A stretch of DNA of 64,000 nt from Palsa-504 sp963789225 (lineage in GTDB: Bacteria; Actinomycetota; Actinomycetes; Streptosporangiales; Streptosporangiaceae): positions 9,962 to 73,961 of the forward strand of contig CAWBKD010000041.1 of the NCBI GenBank assembly GCA_963789225.1. The letters are read 5' to 3'. The translations under genes were made by a program, and so were the position numbers. The notes below the pieces were generated by a model. The model saw only the letters and a list, made by a program, of their open reading frames with translations, was not told where the DNA came from and did not search any database. Positions 8,210-17,066 of this stretch are shown here, one piece after another. Positions within the stretch are counted from its first letter, which is position 1, and each line of letters opens with the position of its first letter.

Positions 8210-9151
8210 ATGAACCTGGCCCCGGCCGAGGCGCACACGCTGCGCACCGCCCTGGCGACCGCGGTCGCCGTGCCCGTCACGCCGCTGCACGCCGACGGCA
8301 CGCCCGACTGGGACACCTACGCGATGCTGATCGGCCGGCTGGTCGACGCCGGGATCACGGTCATCACCCCGAACGGCAACACCGGGGAGTTCTACGCGCT
8401 CGACCAGGCCGAGACCAGGCAAGCCACGCAGACCGCGGCCCAGGCCGTCCGCGGACGGGAGCAGGGACCAGGGCCGGGGGCGGAACTGCTGGTCGGCGTC
8501 GGCCACGACATCGCGACCGCGACCGAGTCGGCCAGGCACGCCGGTGACCACGGCGCCCGCATGATCATGATCCACCAGCCCGTGCACCCCTACGTCTCCG
8601 CCCAGGGCTGGATCGACTATCACGTCGCCATCGCGAACGCCGTCCCCGACCTCGGCGCGGTCCTGTACATCAGGGACGAGCGGCGCACGGGCGCGCAGAT
8701 CGCCGAACTCGCGGATCGGGCCCCGAACGTCATCGGCGTCAAGTACGCCGTCCGGGACGCAACCAAGTTCGCCGCGGTGGCCCGGGACGCCGGGATCGAC
8801 CGGCTCACCTGGCTGGCCGGCGCCGCGGAGCTGACCGCGCCGGCGTTCTGGGCGGTCGGCGCCCGGGGGTTCACCTCGGGCCTGGCCAACGTCGCGCCCG
8901 GTCTCGCGCTGGCCATGTTCGGCGCGTTGCGCGCGGACGACTTCGGGGCCGCGATGAAGGTCTGGGACACGGTGCGCAGGTTCGAGGAGCTGCGCCTGGC
9001 GGACTCCTCGGCGGACAACGTGAGCGTGGTCAAGGAGGCCCTGGCCCAGCTCGGCCTGTGCCGCGCGGACGTCCGCCCGCCCAGCCGCCCCCTCCCTGCG
9101 GCCATCAGGCAGGAGATCACCGGGATCCTGGCCACCTGGGACGTCGGGTGA
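8210..9151 (+). CDS. DHDPS/NAL-family lyase, probable 2-keto-3-deoxy-sugar-acid dehydratase or aldolase
   Basis: This 313-aa (beta/alpha)8 protein belongs to the DapA/KDG aldolase superfamily. The Schiff-base Lys is in VIGVKYAVRD, the catalytic Tyr in AVLYIRDERRTG, and the carboxylate-binding region in ITPNGNTGEFYAL. DapA itself would have GTTGE at that loop. Its operon partner is an IlvD/Edd sugar-acid dehydratase (GTGA overlap) and a 2-oxoglutarate semialdehyde dehydrogenase lies 3.4 kb on. Together they fit the non-phosphorylative route sugar acid to 2-keto-3-deoxy acid to 2-oxoglutarate semialdehyde. L-arabonate, D-xylonate or D-glucarate are all possible substrates. AGGAG precedes ATG 8210. 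Confidence 0.7.
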   Translation: MNLAPAEAHTLRTALATAVAVPVTPLHADGTPDWDTYAMLIGRLVDAGITVITPNGNTGEFYALDQAETRQATQTAAQAVRGREQGPGPGAELLVGVGHDIATATESARHAGDHGARMIMIHQPVHPYVSAQGWIDYHVAIANAVPDLGAVLYIRDERRTGAQIAELADRAPNVIGVKYAVRDATKFAAVARDAGIDRLTWLAGAAELTAPAFWAVGARGFTSGLANVAPGLALAMFGALRADDFGAAMKVWDTVRRFEELRLADSSADNVSVVKEALAQLGLCRADVRPPSRPLPAAIRQEITGILATWDVG

Positions 9152-10887
9152 AGCAGCCGGAGGACCTCCGCAGCTTCCGCTGGTTCGGCGGGGCGCGGAC
9201 GGCGGGACTGCGGGAGTTCAGCCACCGGTCCCGGATGCGCCAGCTCGGCGTCGAACCCGAGGAGCACCTCGGCAAGCCGCTCATCGTCATCCTCAACACC
9301 TGGTCCGAGCTGAACCCGTGCCACATGCACCTGCGCCAGCGGGCCGAGCAGGTCAAGCGCGGCGTGCTGGAGGCGGGCGGCTTCCCGGTGGAGCTCCCCG
9401 TGGCCACGCTCAGCGAGACCTTCCAGAAGCCGACCCCGATGCTGTACAGGAACCTGCTCGCCATGGACGCCGAGGAGTTGCTGCGCTCCTACCCGGCCGA
9501 CGGCGCGGTCCTGATGGGCGGCTGCGACAAGACCACGCCCGCGCTGCTGATGGCCGCGGCCAGCGCGAACATCCCCGCCATCTACGTAACGGCGGGGCCG
9601 ATGCTGCGCGGCAACTACCGCGGCCAGCCCGTCGGCAGCGGCACCGACATGTGGAAGGCCTGGGACGATGCCCGGGCCGGCCGGATCGGCGACTGCGAGC
9701 TGGCCGACCTGGAGTCAGGGATCGCGAGGTCGCCAGGCCACTGCATGACGATGGGCACCGCGTCCACGATGACCTCCGCCGCCGAGGCCCTCGGCATGAC
9801 CCTGCCGGGCATGGCCTCGATCCCCGCGGTCGACTCCGCCCATTACCGGATGGCAGCCGCCAGCGGTCGGCGGATCGTGGAGATGGTCTGGGAGGACCTG
9901 ACCCCGGACCAGATCCTGACCCGCGAGGCGTTCGAGGACGCGGTGGCCACCGTGCTCGCCCTGGGCGGTTCCACCAACGCCCTCATCCACCTGATCGCGA
10001 TGGCCGGCCGCGCCGGGGTCAGCCTCACCCTGGACGACTTCGACGCGATCTCCCGGCGGGTGCCCTGGCTGGCGAACATCAAGCCGAGCGGGGCCTACCT
10101 GATGGAGGACTTCTACTACGCCGGAGGCCTGCCCGCCCTCCTGGCCCAGCTCGCGAAGGTCCCGGGCGCGTTGCACCTGGATCGGCTGGTGGTGAGCGGA
10201 CGGTCGTTCGGCCAAAAGATTGAAGAAGCAGCCGTGTATAACCCGGACGTGATCAGGACCCCGGAAACGGCCCTGGCCGGCGAGGGCGGGATCGCGGTGC
10301 TGCGCGGCAACCTCGCCCCGGACGGCGCGGTCATCAAGCACATCGCGGCCGAGCCGCGGCTGCTCAAGCACACCGGCCCCGCGGTCGTCTTCGACTCCTA
10401 CCGCGAGATGCAGCGGCTGATCAACGACCCCGCCCTGGGCGTCACCGCCGATTCGGTCCTGGTCCTCCGCAACGCCGGCCCGAAGGGCGGCCCGGGCATG
10501 CCCGAGTACGGCATGCTGCCCATCCCCGACTACCTGCTCGCCCAGGGGGTCCGCGACATGGTGCGGATCTCCGACGCGCGGATGAGCGGCACCAGCTACG
10601 GCGCCTGCGTGCTGCACGTGGCCCCGGAGTCGTTCGTGGGCGGCCCGCTGGCTCTCGTCCAGACGGGCGATCTCATCACGCTCGACGTGGAGGCCCGCGA
10701 ACTCTCTGCCAACCTTTCTTCCGAACGAGCGTGGGTACTCCGCCGCGAAGCCTGGAGCCCCCCGGCGCCGAAGTTCGAGCGTGGCTACGGCGCCCTGTAC
10801 AGCGAGCACATCACGCAGGCCGACCAGGGGTGCGACTTCGACTTCCTGGCCAGGCCCGGCCGCAACCCCGAGCCTGACCCCCGGTAG
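9148..10887 (+). CDS. IlvD/Edd-family sugar-acid dehydratase (L-arabonate/D-xylonate dehydratase-like)
   Basis: This 579-aa protein starts at GTG 9148, overlapping the stop of the lyase (GTGA). Fe-S ligand Cys are in ELNPCHMHL, GGCDKTTPALL and PGHCMTMGTAST. The final domain carries RISDARMSGTSYGACVLHVAPES, the swivelling domain of the family. The form NTWSELNPCHMHLRQRAEQVKRGV is that of pentonate dehydratases rather than of true dihydroxy-acid dehydratase (IlvD) or Edd. The reaction is loss of water from an aldonate to give the 2-keto-3-deoxy acid, in the cytoplasm. It ends 3 bp from the convergent PaaX-like gene. Confidence 0.8.
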   Translation: MKQPEDLRSFRWFGGARTAGLREFSHRSRMRQLGVEPEEHLGKPLIVILNTWSELNPCHMHLRQRAEQVKRGVLEAGGFPVELPVATLSETFQKPTPMLYRNLLAMDAEELLRSYPADGAVLMGGCDKTTPALLMAAASANIPAIYVTAGPMLRGNYRGQPVGSGTDMWKAWDDARAGRIGDCELADLESGIARSPGHCMTMGTASTMTSAAEALGMTLPGMASIPAVDSAHYRMAAASGRRIVEMVWEDLTPDQILTREAFEDAVATVLALGGSTNALIHLIAMAGRAGVSLTLDDFDAISRRVPWLANIKPSGAYLMEDFYYAGGLPALLAQLAKVPGALHLDRLVVSGRSFGQKIEEAAVYNPDVIRTPETALAGEGGIAVLRGNLAPDGAVIKHIAAEPRLLKHTGPAVVFDSYREMQRLINDPALGVTADSVLVLRNAGPKGGPGMPEYGMLPIPDYLLAQGVRDMVRISDARMSGTSYGACVLHVAPESFVGGPLALVQTGDLITLDVEARELSANLSSERAWVLRREAWSPPAPKFERGYGALYSEHITQADQGCDFDFLARPGRNPEPDPR

Positions 10888-10889
10888 CG

Positions 10890-11714
10890 CTAGGCGGCCA
10901 GGGCCTGCAGGTAGCCGGCGATGTGGGGGTAGAAGGCCCGGAAGGCGCGGCCGAGGGCGACGCCAAGTTCGGGGCCCGGCCAGTCGTCTGGCAGCAGCTC
11001 GTCGGGGAGGTCTGGGTCGGCGGCACTGGCGTCGAAGATCGGCATCGTCGCGTCGGCGAAGGCGCGGAACGCCGCGGGCCCGGCCGGGTGCCGGTCGGCC
11101 TGGTCGGTCAGGGCCGCCGACTCGGCCAGGACTCGCCGGTAGCGGGCGGCCAGCTCGTCCAGGCCCCAGAGCCGCGGTGCGACCAGGCGGCTGTCGGCTT
11201 CGTCGAGCCTGATCTGGACCCGCAACAGCTGGCTGCCGGGCGGCGGTGAGTCGGGGACCAGCCCGGCGAGTTCCGCCCAGCGGTCGCTGGTGGCCACGAG
11301 CAGGCCGGGGCGCAGCGTGGCGTAGCCGAGGAGCTGGGCGGCGCGGCGCAGCCGGTCGCGGTAGGCGCGGTCGGGCTCGGGGATCTCGTACAGGAGGCCG
11401 TAGAAGAACCCCTCCCACGGCGGCCGCTTGCCGCGCAGCTGGCTCTCGATCCTGGCCTGCGCCGAGTTGATCGCGGGGGCCAGCCGGTACCTGGCCTCCC
11501 GCCCGGCCCGCTGCGAGTCGAGCCAGCCCTGGATGCGCATCCGCAGCAGCACCGACCGGGAGGCCGCCTCCGACAGGCCGAGGTCGGCCAGCAGCTGGAT
11601 CAGCGCGCGCCCCGAGAGCTGCCCGTCGGGCAGCTGGCCGCCGAAGGGCACCGCCGCCGCGCCGAAGGCGAAGCAGACCAGGCCCATTCGCGGGCTTACC
11701 TCGGGTTCGTTCAC
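10890..11714 (-). CDS. PaaX-family transcriptional regulator
   Basis: The protein has an N-terminal winged helix (SGRALIQLLADLGLSEAASRSVLLRMRIQGWLDSQRAGREARY), followed by the PaaX central and C-terminal domains (WEGFFYGLLYEIPEPDRAYRDRLRRAAQLLGY, ending AFYPHIAGYLQ). GTG 11712-11714 has GGAGG eight nt upstream and gives 274 aa; ATG 11736-11738 is an alternative. A TACACT -10 box sits at complement 11739-11744. The gene lies between the sugar-acid dehydratase and the semialdehyde dehydrogenase, so it probably controls that pathway; PaaX proteins usually respond to a CoA thioester, which would be unusual here. Confidence 0.75.
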   Translation of the reverse strand: MNEPEVSPRMGLVCFAFGAAAVPFGGQLPDGQLSGRALIQLLADLGLSEAASRSVLLRMRIQGWLDSQRAGREARYRLAPAINSAQARIESQLRGKRPPWEGFFYGLLYEIPEPDRAYRDRLRRAAQLLGYATLRPGLLVATSDRWAELAGLVPDSPPPGSQLLRVQIRLDEADSRLVAPRLWGLDELAARYRRVLAESAALTDQADRHPAGPAAFRAFADATMPIFDASAADPDLPDELLPDDWPGPELGVALGRAFRAFYPHIAGYLQALAA

Positions 11715-11778
11715 CTCATGCCCTCCCCACTCCAACATAGTGTACTTCCTTCTACGACCGTGTGCTAATGTGAATGAT

Positions 11779-12504
11779 ATGAGCCAGCCGGAACCAGCCA
11801 CGGGGGCACGGGCATCGGTGCGCGCCCGGGTGGGGTCGTTCGCGTCGATTGCCGTCTTCGACATCGGCGGGCCGCTGGTGGTCTACCAGGTGCTGCGGGC
11901 GCACGGGGCCAGCGAGGTCAAGGCGCTGGTGCTGAGCGGCATCTTCCCCGCCCTGGGGGTGCTGCTCTCGGTCCTCCGGCACCGCCGTATCGACGCCATC
12001 GGCGCCCTGGTCCTGCTCGGCATCGCCGTCGGCACCATCCTCGGGCTGGCCAGCGGCAGCGCCAAGCTGGTGCTGGTCGAGGGTTCGGTGCCGACCGGGA
12101 TCTTCGGCCTGGTGTGCCTGGGTTCGCTGTGGGCTCGCCGCCCGCTGATATACCGCTTCGCCCTGGAGTTCATCGGCCCGGACACGCCCAAGGGCCGCGA
12201 CTTCGCCAGCCGCTGGCAGTACGAGGGCTTCCGGCGCACCTTCAACGTCATCACGGTGGTCTGGGGCGTGGCCTACCTGGCCGAGGCCGCGGCCCGGATC
12301 GTAATCGTGGAGAACACCTCGGGTGGAACCGCCCTGACCATCTCGAAGTTCATGCCCTTCGCGGTCGCCGGCGTCGTGGTCGCCTGGATGACCGTCTACG
12401 GTCAGCACGCCAAGCGCAAGGGCGAGGCCGCGGGTGCGGCGTTCCGCGCCGCCGAGGCCGCCCAGGCCTCCCGGGCCTCCCCGGCGGCCGGACCGCTGCC
12501 GTAA
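11779..12504 (+). CDS. multi-spanning membrane protein (VC0807-like)
   Basis: This 241-aa protein has about six hydrophobic segments, starting with VGSFASIAVFDIGGPLVVYQVL, and a conserved loop with DFASRWQYEGFRRTFNVITVVWG. This resembles the VC0807-type integral membrane family, often annotated only as hypothetical. ATG 11779 follows TAATGT (11766-11771) so closely that a leaderless start is possible. It is divergent from the PaaX-like gene with 64 bp between the chosen starts. Function is unknown. Confidence 0.6.
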   Translation: MSQPEPATGARASVRARVGSFASIAVFDIGGPLVVYQVLRAHGASEVKALVLSGIFPALGVLLSVLRHRRIDAIGALVLLGIAVGTILGLASGSAKLVLVEGSVPTGIFGLVCLGSLWARRPLIYRFALEFIGPDTPKGRDFASRWQYEGFRRTFNVITVVWGVAYLAEAAARIVIVENTSGGTALTISKFMPFAVAGVVVAWMTVYGQHAKRKGEAAGAAFRAAEAAQASRASPAAGPLP

Positions 12505-12539
12505 CCTCCTAGGGAACCGCCGATTCCCGGGAGGGCGCG

Positions 12540-13982
12540 ATGATCCAGGGGTTTGACCCGCGTACCGGCGAGCCCGTGGGGGAGCCGGTGGCCGAGACCG
12601 CCGGCGCCGAGGTCGACGCTCTGGTGGCGGCCGCAGCGTCGGCCGCGCCCGGCTGGTCCGCTTCGTTGCGGCGGGCCGAGGCGCTGGAGGCCGTGGCCGA
12701 CGCGCTTGACGAGCGGACCGGCGAACTGGCCGTGATCGCCGATACCGAGACCGCGCTCGGCGGCGAGCGGCTCACCGGCGAGGTGGCCCGCACCACCGGG
12801 CAGTTGCGCCTGTTCGCGGGGGTGCTTCGGGACGGCGGATACGCCGACGCGGTGGTCAGCCCGGCCGTGGGCGTCGTGCCTGACATCCGGCGGATCAATC
12901 GCCCGGTCGGCCCGGTGGCGGTGTTCGCGGCGTCCAACTTCCCTTTCGCGTTCTCGGTAGCCGGCAATGACACGGCCTCCGCGCTGGCCGCGGGCTGCCC
13001 GGTGGTGGTCAAGGCGCACGAGGCGCACCCGGTCACCTCCGACGTGACGGCCGGGATCGTCACCGAGGCGCTGGCGTCGGCGGGGGCCCCGTCGGGGGTG
13101 TTCGGGCTGGTGCACGGGGTCCAGGCGGGCCTGCGGCTGCTGCGGCACCCGCTGATCGCGGCCGCGGGGTTCACCGGATCGACGGCCGGGGGGCTGGCGC
13201 TGGCCAGGATCTGCGGGGAGCGCCCCGTCCCGATCCCGTTCTACGGCGAGCTCGGCTCGGTCAACCCCGGCGTCGTCCTGCCCGGCGCCGCGGCCTCCCG
13301 CCCGGCCGAGGTCGCGAGCGGGTACGTCGCGTCGCTGACCCTCGGCACCGGCCAGTTCTGCACCAACCCCGGCCTGCTCTTCGTGCCCGAGGACGCGGGC
13401 CTGCTGACCGCCATCGCGGACGCGGTCGGAGAGTCGTCCGGCGGCGCGATGCTGACCGGCCGGATCTTCGCGGGGTACGAGGAGGCGGTGGAGGAGGCTT
13501 CGGAGCACCCCGGGGTCAGCGAGCTAGCCGCCGGCCGGCCCGGGGCGGGGCCGTGGGGCGCCACCCCGCGGGTGTTCCAGCTCACCCTGAAGGAGTTCGC
13601 CGCCGACCTCGCGGTGCTGTCGCGCGAGCGGTTCGGCCCGGCCGGGCTGGTGATCACCTACCCGTCGGTGGACGACCTGCTCCCGGTGCTCGCCGCGCTG
13701 CCCGGCAACCTCGTCGGCACGGTACACGTCGGCGACTCGGCAGGGGACCTGGACCTGGCCCGCCAGGTGATCGGGGTTCTGGAGCGCATCGCGGGCCGGA
13801 TCGTGTGGAACGGCTGGCCCACCGGCGTGGCCGTGGTCGCCGCGCAGCACCACGGCGGCCCATGGCCCGCCACCACGATGCCCGCCTACACCTCCGTAGG
13901 AACGGCGGCGATCCGCCGCTGGCTGGTCCCGGTCGCCTACCAGAACTTCCCGCCCGAGCTGTTCCCCCCGACGCTCCGCTAA
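12540..13982 (+). CDS. 2-oxoglutarate semialdehyde dehydrogenase (NADP+), type III-like
   Basis: This 480-aa aldehyde dehydrogenase has N133 in AASNFPFAFSVAG, E237 in FYGELGSVNP and nucleophile C274 in GTGQFCTNPG. The N-terminal segment IQGFDPRTGEP and the AGNDTASALAAGCPVVVKAHEAHP stretch are typical of ketoglutarate semialdehyde dehydrogenases, which complete D-glucarate or pentonate breakdown by giving 2-oxoglutarate. GGGAGG lies 5 nt before ATG 12540. With the lyase (8210) and dehydratase (9148) it makes a complete acid-to-2-oxoglutarate route. No sugar dehydrogenase or lactonase is visible in the window. Confidence 0.8.
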   Translation: MIQGFDPRTGEPVGEPVAETAGAEVDALVAAAASAAPGWSASLRRAEALEAVADALDERTGELAVIADTETALGGERLTGEVARTTGQLRLFAGVLRDGGYADAVVSPAVGVVPDIRRINRPVGPVAVFAASNFPFAFSVAGNDTASALAAGCPVVVKAHEAHPVTSDVTAGIVTEALASAGAPSGVFGLVHGVQAGLRLLRHPLIAAAGFTGSTAGGLALARICGERPVPIPFYGELGSVNPGVVLPGAAASRPAEVASGYVASLTLGTGQFCTNPGLLFVPEDAGLLTAIADAVGESSGGAMLTGRIFAGYEEAVEEASEHPGVSELAAGRPGAGPWGATPRVFQLTLKEFAADLAVLSRERFGPAGLVITYPSVDDLLPVLAALPGNLVGTVHVGDSAGDLDLARQVIGVLERIAGRIVWNGWPTGVAVVAAQHHGGPWPATTMPAYTSVGTAAIRRWLVPVAYQNFPPELFPPTLR

Positions 13983-13997
13983 CCTGGCGAAAAGGCT

Positions 13998-14018
13998 AAT
14001 CTGAGTACTATTCAGATT
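13998..14018. promoter_or_regulatory. inverted-repeat operator over the promoter of the 14.0-18.5 kb operon
   Basis: AATCTGA (13998-14004) and TCAGATT (14012-14018) form a perfect 7-bp inverted repeat with a 7-nt spacer that contains TACTAT (14006-14011), a plausible -10 box. The operon it precedes ends with a TetR-family gene at 17709, so this is a good candidate TetR operator. It differs from the GntR-type motif found elsewhere in the island. Confidence 0.5.
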
Positions 14019-14057
14019 TTGTTTCGCGTTGCTCCGTCTCGGCTTCGGGAGCGTCCG

Positions 14058-15620
14058 GTGGCAGGTCTCGCCATAGGTGACTGGGTCACCATGCACGCTC
14101 GATACCAGCCCGACGCTGAGTGCATCGTGCGAGCCGACGGCAGCTCGATGACCTACCGCGAAACCGACGAGCAGGTGACGCGGCTGGCGCGGGCTCTGCT
14201 GGCCGCCGGGCTGCGCCACGGTGACCGGATCGGCGTACTTGCCTCCGACTCTCCCGAATACCTGATCCTCCTCCTGGCGTCAATGAAGCTGGGAACCACG
14301 TTCGTGGGGCTGAACTACCGGCTCTCGTCGCCTGAGATCGCGAACCTGCTCGCCTCCGCGAGCGTCTCCGCGGTCTTCTTGGGCGGCCGGTATCGCGATA
14401 CGGCCGCGCAGGCACTGGCCAATCTGGACGGCCGGCTCCCGCTCATCGCGTGGCTGGACGGCGCCCAGGAGGAAGAAGTCAGCTACGCGGGCCTGATCGC
14501 GACGATGCCGGACTGCTCAGAACTGATCTCACCAGCTGACGACGACGACATCCTGAGCCTCGCTCTGACCAGCGGCACCACCGGAACCCCGAAGGGCGTC
14601 CTGCAGTCCCAGCGCATGATCAGGAACATCGTGCTGAGCGGGACGCTGGAGCTCGGCCTGCGCCCCGACGACCTTATTTATTCCGGCGCGCCGATGTTCC
14701 ACGTATCCGGGTTCGGCCACATCCTCTACGGTCTCAGCCGGGGGAGCGCGTCACTGATCCTGCCGCAGTTTGACGCCGGCCAGCTGCTGGAGTGGATGCA
14801 CAGCGGCCGTCTGCGGCATTGCCTGCTCGTGCCGAGCATGATCAGCACGCTGCTCGCCTCGCCCGGGCTCGCGTCCGGTCGGTACGACGGCCTGCGCTCG
14901 ATCATGTACGGCGGCGCGCCGATGCCGCCGTCACTGGTCAGGAGGATGGCTGACGTTTTCGCCTGCGACCTCTACAACGGGTTCGGCGCAGGCACGGAGG
15001 CCGGGGGCCAGGCCATGCTGCGCCCGGCCGACCATCGCCGGGCGCTGGCCGGCGATGAGCATCTCCTGGGCTCGATCGGAAAGCCGATGTACGGCTGCGA
15101 CATCAAGCTGTGCGATCCCGGCGGCGTCGAGGTGCCCGACGGCGACGTGGGCGAGATCTGGAGCAGGAGCGAGACCCTGATGTCGGGATACCTCGGGCAG
15201 CCTGACCGGACCGCCGCCGCCCTGAGGGACGGCTGGTTTCGCGCTGGCGACCTGGCCTGGCGGGACAAGGATGGCTTCCTGTTCCTGGCCGGGCGAGCCG
15301 ACGACATGATCATCCGCGGTGGCGAGAACGTCTACCCGGTCGAAATCGAGGATGTCGTCGCCGGGCACCCGGCCGTCGCCGAGGTGGCGGTCATAGGCCA
15401 GCCGGACCAGCAATGGGGCGAAGTGATTGCAGCGGTCGTCCGTCTGGTCCCGGGAGGGGAGATCACGCTGGAAGAACTGCGCGCGCACTGCCGCGGTCGC
15501 CTGGCCGGCTACAAGATCCCGCAGCAGCTGATCGTGTGTGCCGAGCTGCCCAAGAACTCCACCGGCAAGATCCAGAAGGCCGCGCTGAGGCGCGCGATCA
15601 CGGCGGGAGAGCTGACCTGA
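14058..15620 (+). CDS. acyl-CoA synthetase (AMP-forming ligase) 1
   Basis: This ANL-superfamily ligase has 520 aa: P-loop TSGTTGTPKG, adenine-binding block YNGFGAGTEAGG, DGWFRAGD with the ribose-binding Asp, hinge region GRADDMIIRGGENVYPVEIE and catalytic Lys in NSTGKIQKAAL. It activates a carboxylate to the adenylate and then the CoA thioester. GTG 14058 is preferred: GGGAG lies 6 nt upstream, and the start then matches the paralogue at 26819; TTG 14019 would add 13 residues. First gene of an operon with an HpaB/AbfD-like protein, a nitroreductase and a TetR regulator. Substrate unknown. Confidence 0.85.
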   Translation: MAGLAIGDWVTMHARYQPDAECIVRADGSSMTYRETDEQVTRLARALLAAGLRHGDRIGVLASDSPEYLILLLASMKLGTTFVGLNYRLSSPEIANLLASASVSAVFLGGRYRDTAAQALANLDGRLPLIAWLDGAQEEEVSYAGLIATMPDCSELISPADDDDILSLALTSGTTGTPKGVLQSQRMIRNIVLSGTLELGLRPDDLIYSGAPMFHVSGFGHILYGLSRGSASLILPQFDAGQLLEWMHSGRLRHCLLVPSMISTLLASPGLASGRYDGLRSIMYGGAPMPPSLVRRMADVFACDLYNGFGAGTEAGGQAMLRPADHRRALAGDEHLLGSIGKPMYGCDIKLCDPGGVEVPDGDVGEIWSRSETLMSGYLGQPDRTAAALRDGWFRAGDLAWRDKDGFLFLAGRADDMIIRGGENVYPVEIEDVVAGHPAVAEVAVIGQPDQQWGEVIAAVVRLVPGGEITLEELRAHCRGRLAGYKIPQQLIVCAELPKNSTGKIQKAALRRAITAGELT

Positions 15621-15665
15621 GCCGGATCGCGCATCCGGCCCGGCGGCTCGCTCGCGGTAAGGAAG

Positions 15666-17066
15666 ATGATGCTCACTGGCCAGCAATACCTGGATTCGCT
15701 TCGCGACGGCAGGAAGATCTTCATCAACGGCAAGGCGGTGCCCGACGTCACGCGGGAGCCGCTGCTCAGCCGGGCCGCCTCCTGGGCCGCCCAGGGATAC
15801 GACACCTTCTACGACCCTGCTCCGGACGCGCACGGCCCCTACTTTTTCATTCCCACCTCCGCTGAGGAGCTGAGGGAACAGCAGCACCGCCAGCTGAGCT
15901 GGGACTTTCCGACCACCTCAACCGCGACTGGTCTGCTGATGGTCCTGACTGCGGCCAGCCGGATCCGCGCGCAGTACCCGTTCTACGCCGACCGCGCTGA
16001 GGAGTATTTCCGCCAGAGCCGGCAGCGCGACATCCGCGGCGTCGTCACCATCACCGACGCCAAGGGAAACCGGGCCCTGCCGCCAAGCAAGCAGGACGAT
16101 CCCGACCTCTATACGCGCATCGCCGACCGCGTGCCGGGGGGCATCATTATCCGCGGGGCCAAGCTGCATATCAGCTCGGCTGCCATAGCGCACGAGCTGA
16201 TCGTGACGCCCACGAAGGCCATGAAGCCGGGCGAGGAGGATTATGCGGTGGCCTGCGCGGTGCCGGTGAACGCGCCGGGCGTCCGGATCGTCAACGCCAG
16301 CTTCGCGCCCCGGCCGGACTTCGATCCCGACTTCTACCCCTACAGCAGCCGCTTCCCGATGAACGAGGGGCTGGTCGTGTTCGACGACGTATTCGTCCCG
16401 GACGAGCGCGTGTTCCTGGCCGGCGAGGTCGAGCACTCGGCTACCTTCGCCCACTCGCTCGGCTTGTGGGAACGGCTCGGCAGCGTTGGCCACTACGCCG
16501 AGATGGCCGATACCCTCGTCGGGCTCGCGCAGCTCATCGCCGAGGCCAACGGCCTCGAGCGCGTCGCGCACATCAAGGACAAGATCGCCGGAATGATCAA
16601 CTACGCGACGCTCATCCGCGCCGGCCTGGAGGCGGCGATCCAGAACGCCTCTTTCACCGCCGAGGGCTGGGCGTCACCTGATGAGCTCTACACGAACGCA
16701 GTTAAGTTCCACGCCGCGGCGGAGTTCAGCCGCATCGTCCGCGACCTGCACGACATCGCCGGCGGTTCGGTGCTCACGGCACCGAGCCTGCGCGACCTCG
16801 ACAATCCGGAGACGGCTGACTACATAGGCAAGTACATGCGCACCATGGATGGCATCGACGCCGCCTACCGGATGCGCCTGTTCCATGCCATCCGTGACTA
16901 CACCGCTGACGCCTACGGCGGCTGGCAGCACGTCACTATGCTGCAGGCGGGCGGCGGGCTCTACGCGCAGAAGGTCGTGGTGGCCAAGCACTACGACATG
17001 GACCGGGCCAAGTCCCTCGCGCTCGACGTCGCGGGCCTGAACGAGGACCGGTCGAGCAAGCTATGA
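15666..17066 (+). CDS. HpaB/4-hydroxybutyryl-CoA dehydratase-fold protein 1
   Basis: This 466-aa protein belongs to the HpaB/PvcC/AbfD family, which has an acyl-CoA dehydrogenase-like fold and binds flavin. Segments TDAKGNRALPPSKQDDPDLY, RGAKLHISSA and VVFDDVFVPDERVFLAGE match AbfD better than HpaB. The AbfD cluster ligands are not present: the two N-terminal Cys are Thr, and the His/Cys pair is Glu/His (LWERLGSVGHY). So it is either a flavin monooxygenase using reduced flavin or a cluster-free dehydratase/isomerase on a CoA ester. It sits between a CoA ligase and a nitroreductase that could supply FMNH2. ATG 15669 is an alternative start. Confidence 0.7.
   Translation: MMLTGQQYLDSLRDGRKIFINGKAVPDVTREPLLSRAASWAAQGYDTFYDPAPDAHGPYFFIPTSAEELREQQHRQLSWDFPTTSTATGLLMVLTAASRIRAQYPFYADRAEEYFRQSRQRDIRGVVTITDAKGNRALPPSKQDDPDLYTRIADRVPGGIIIRGAKLHISSAAIAHELIVTPTKAMKPGEEDYAVACAVPVNAPGVRIVNASFAPRPDFDPDFYPYSSRFPMNEGLVVFDDVFVPDERVFLAGEVEHSATFAHSLGLWERLGSVGHYAEMADTLVGLAQLIAEANGLERVAHIKDKIAGMINYATLIRAGLEAAIQNASFTAEGWASPDELYTNAVKFHAAAEFSRIVRDLHDIAGGSVLTAPSLRDLDNPETADYIGKYMRTMDGIDAAYRMRLFHAIRDYTADAYGGWQHVTMLQAGGGLYAQKVVVAKHYDMDRAKSLALDVAGLNEDRSSKL

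Noticed and set aside
11739..11778. Inverted repeat TAGTGTAC...GTGTGCTA between the PaaX-like and membrane protein genes
   Set aside because: Only 5 of 8 positions pair, which is not better than chance in a short AT-richer gap.
14019..14057. TTG 14019 as the start of ligase 1
   Set aside because: It would overlap the expected transcription start and has no ribosome binding site; GTG 14058 has GGGAG upstream and matches the length of the paralogue.
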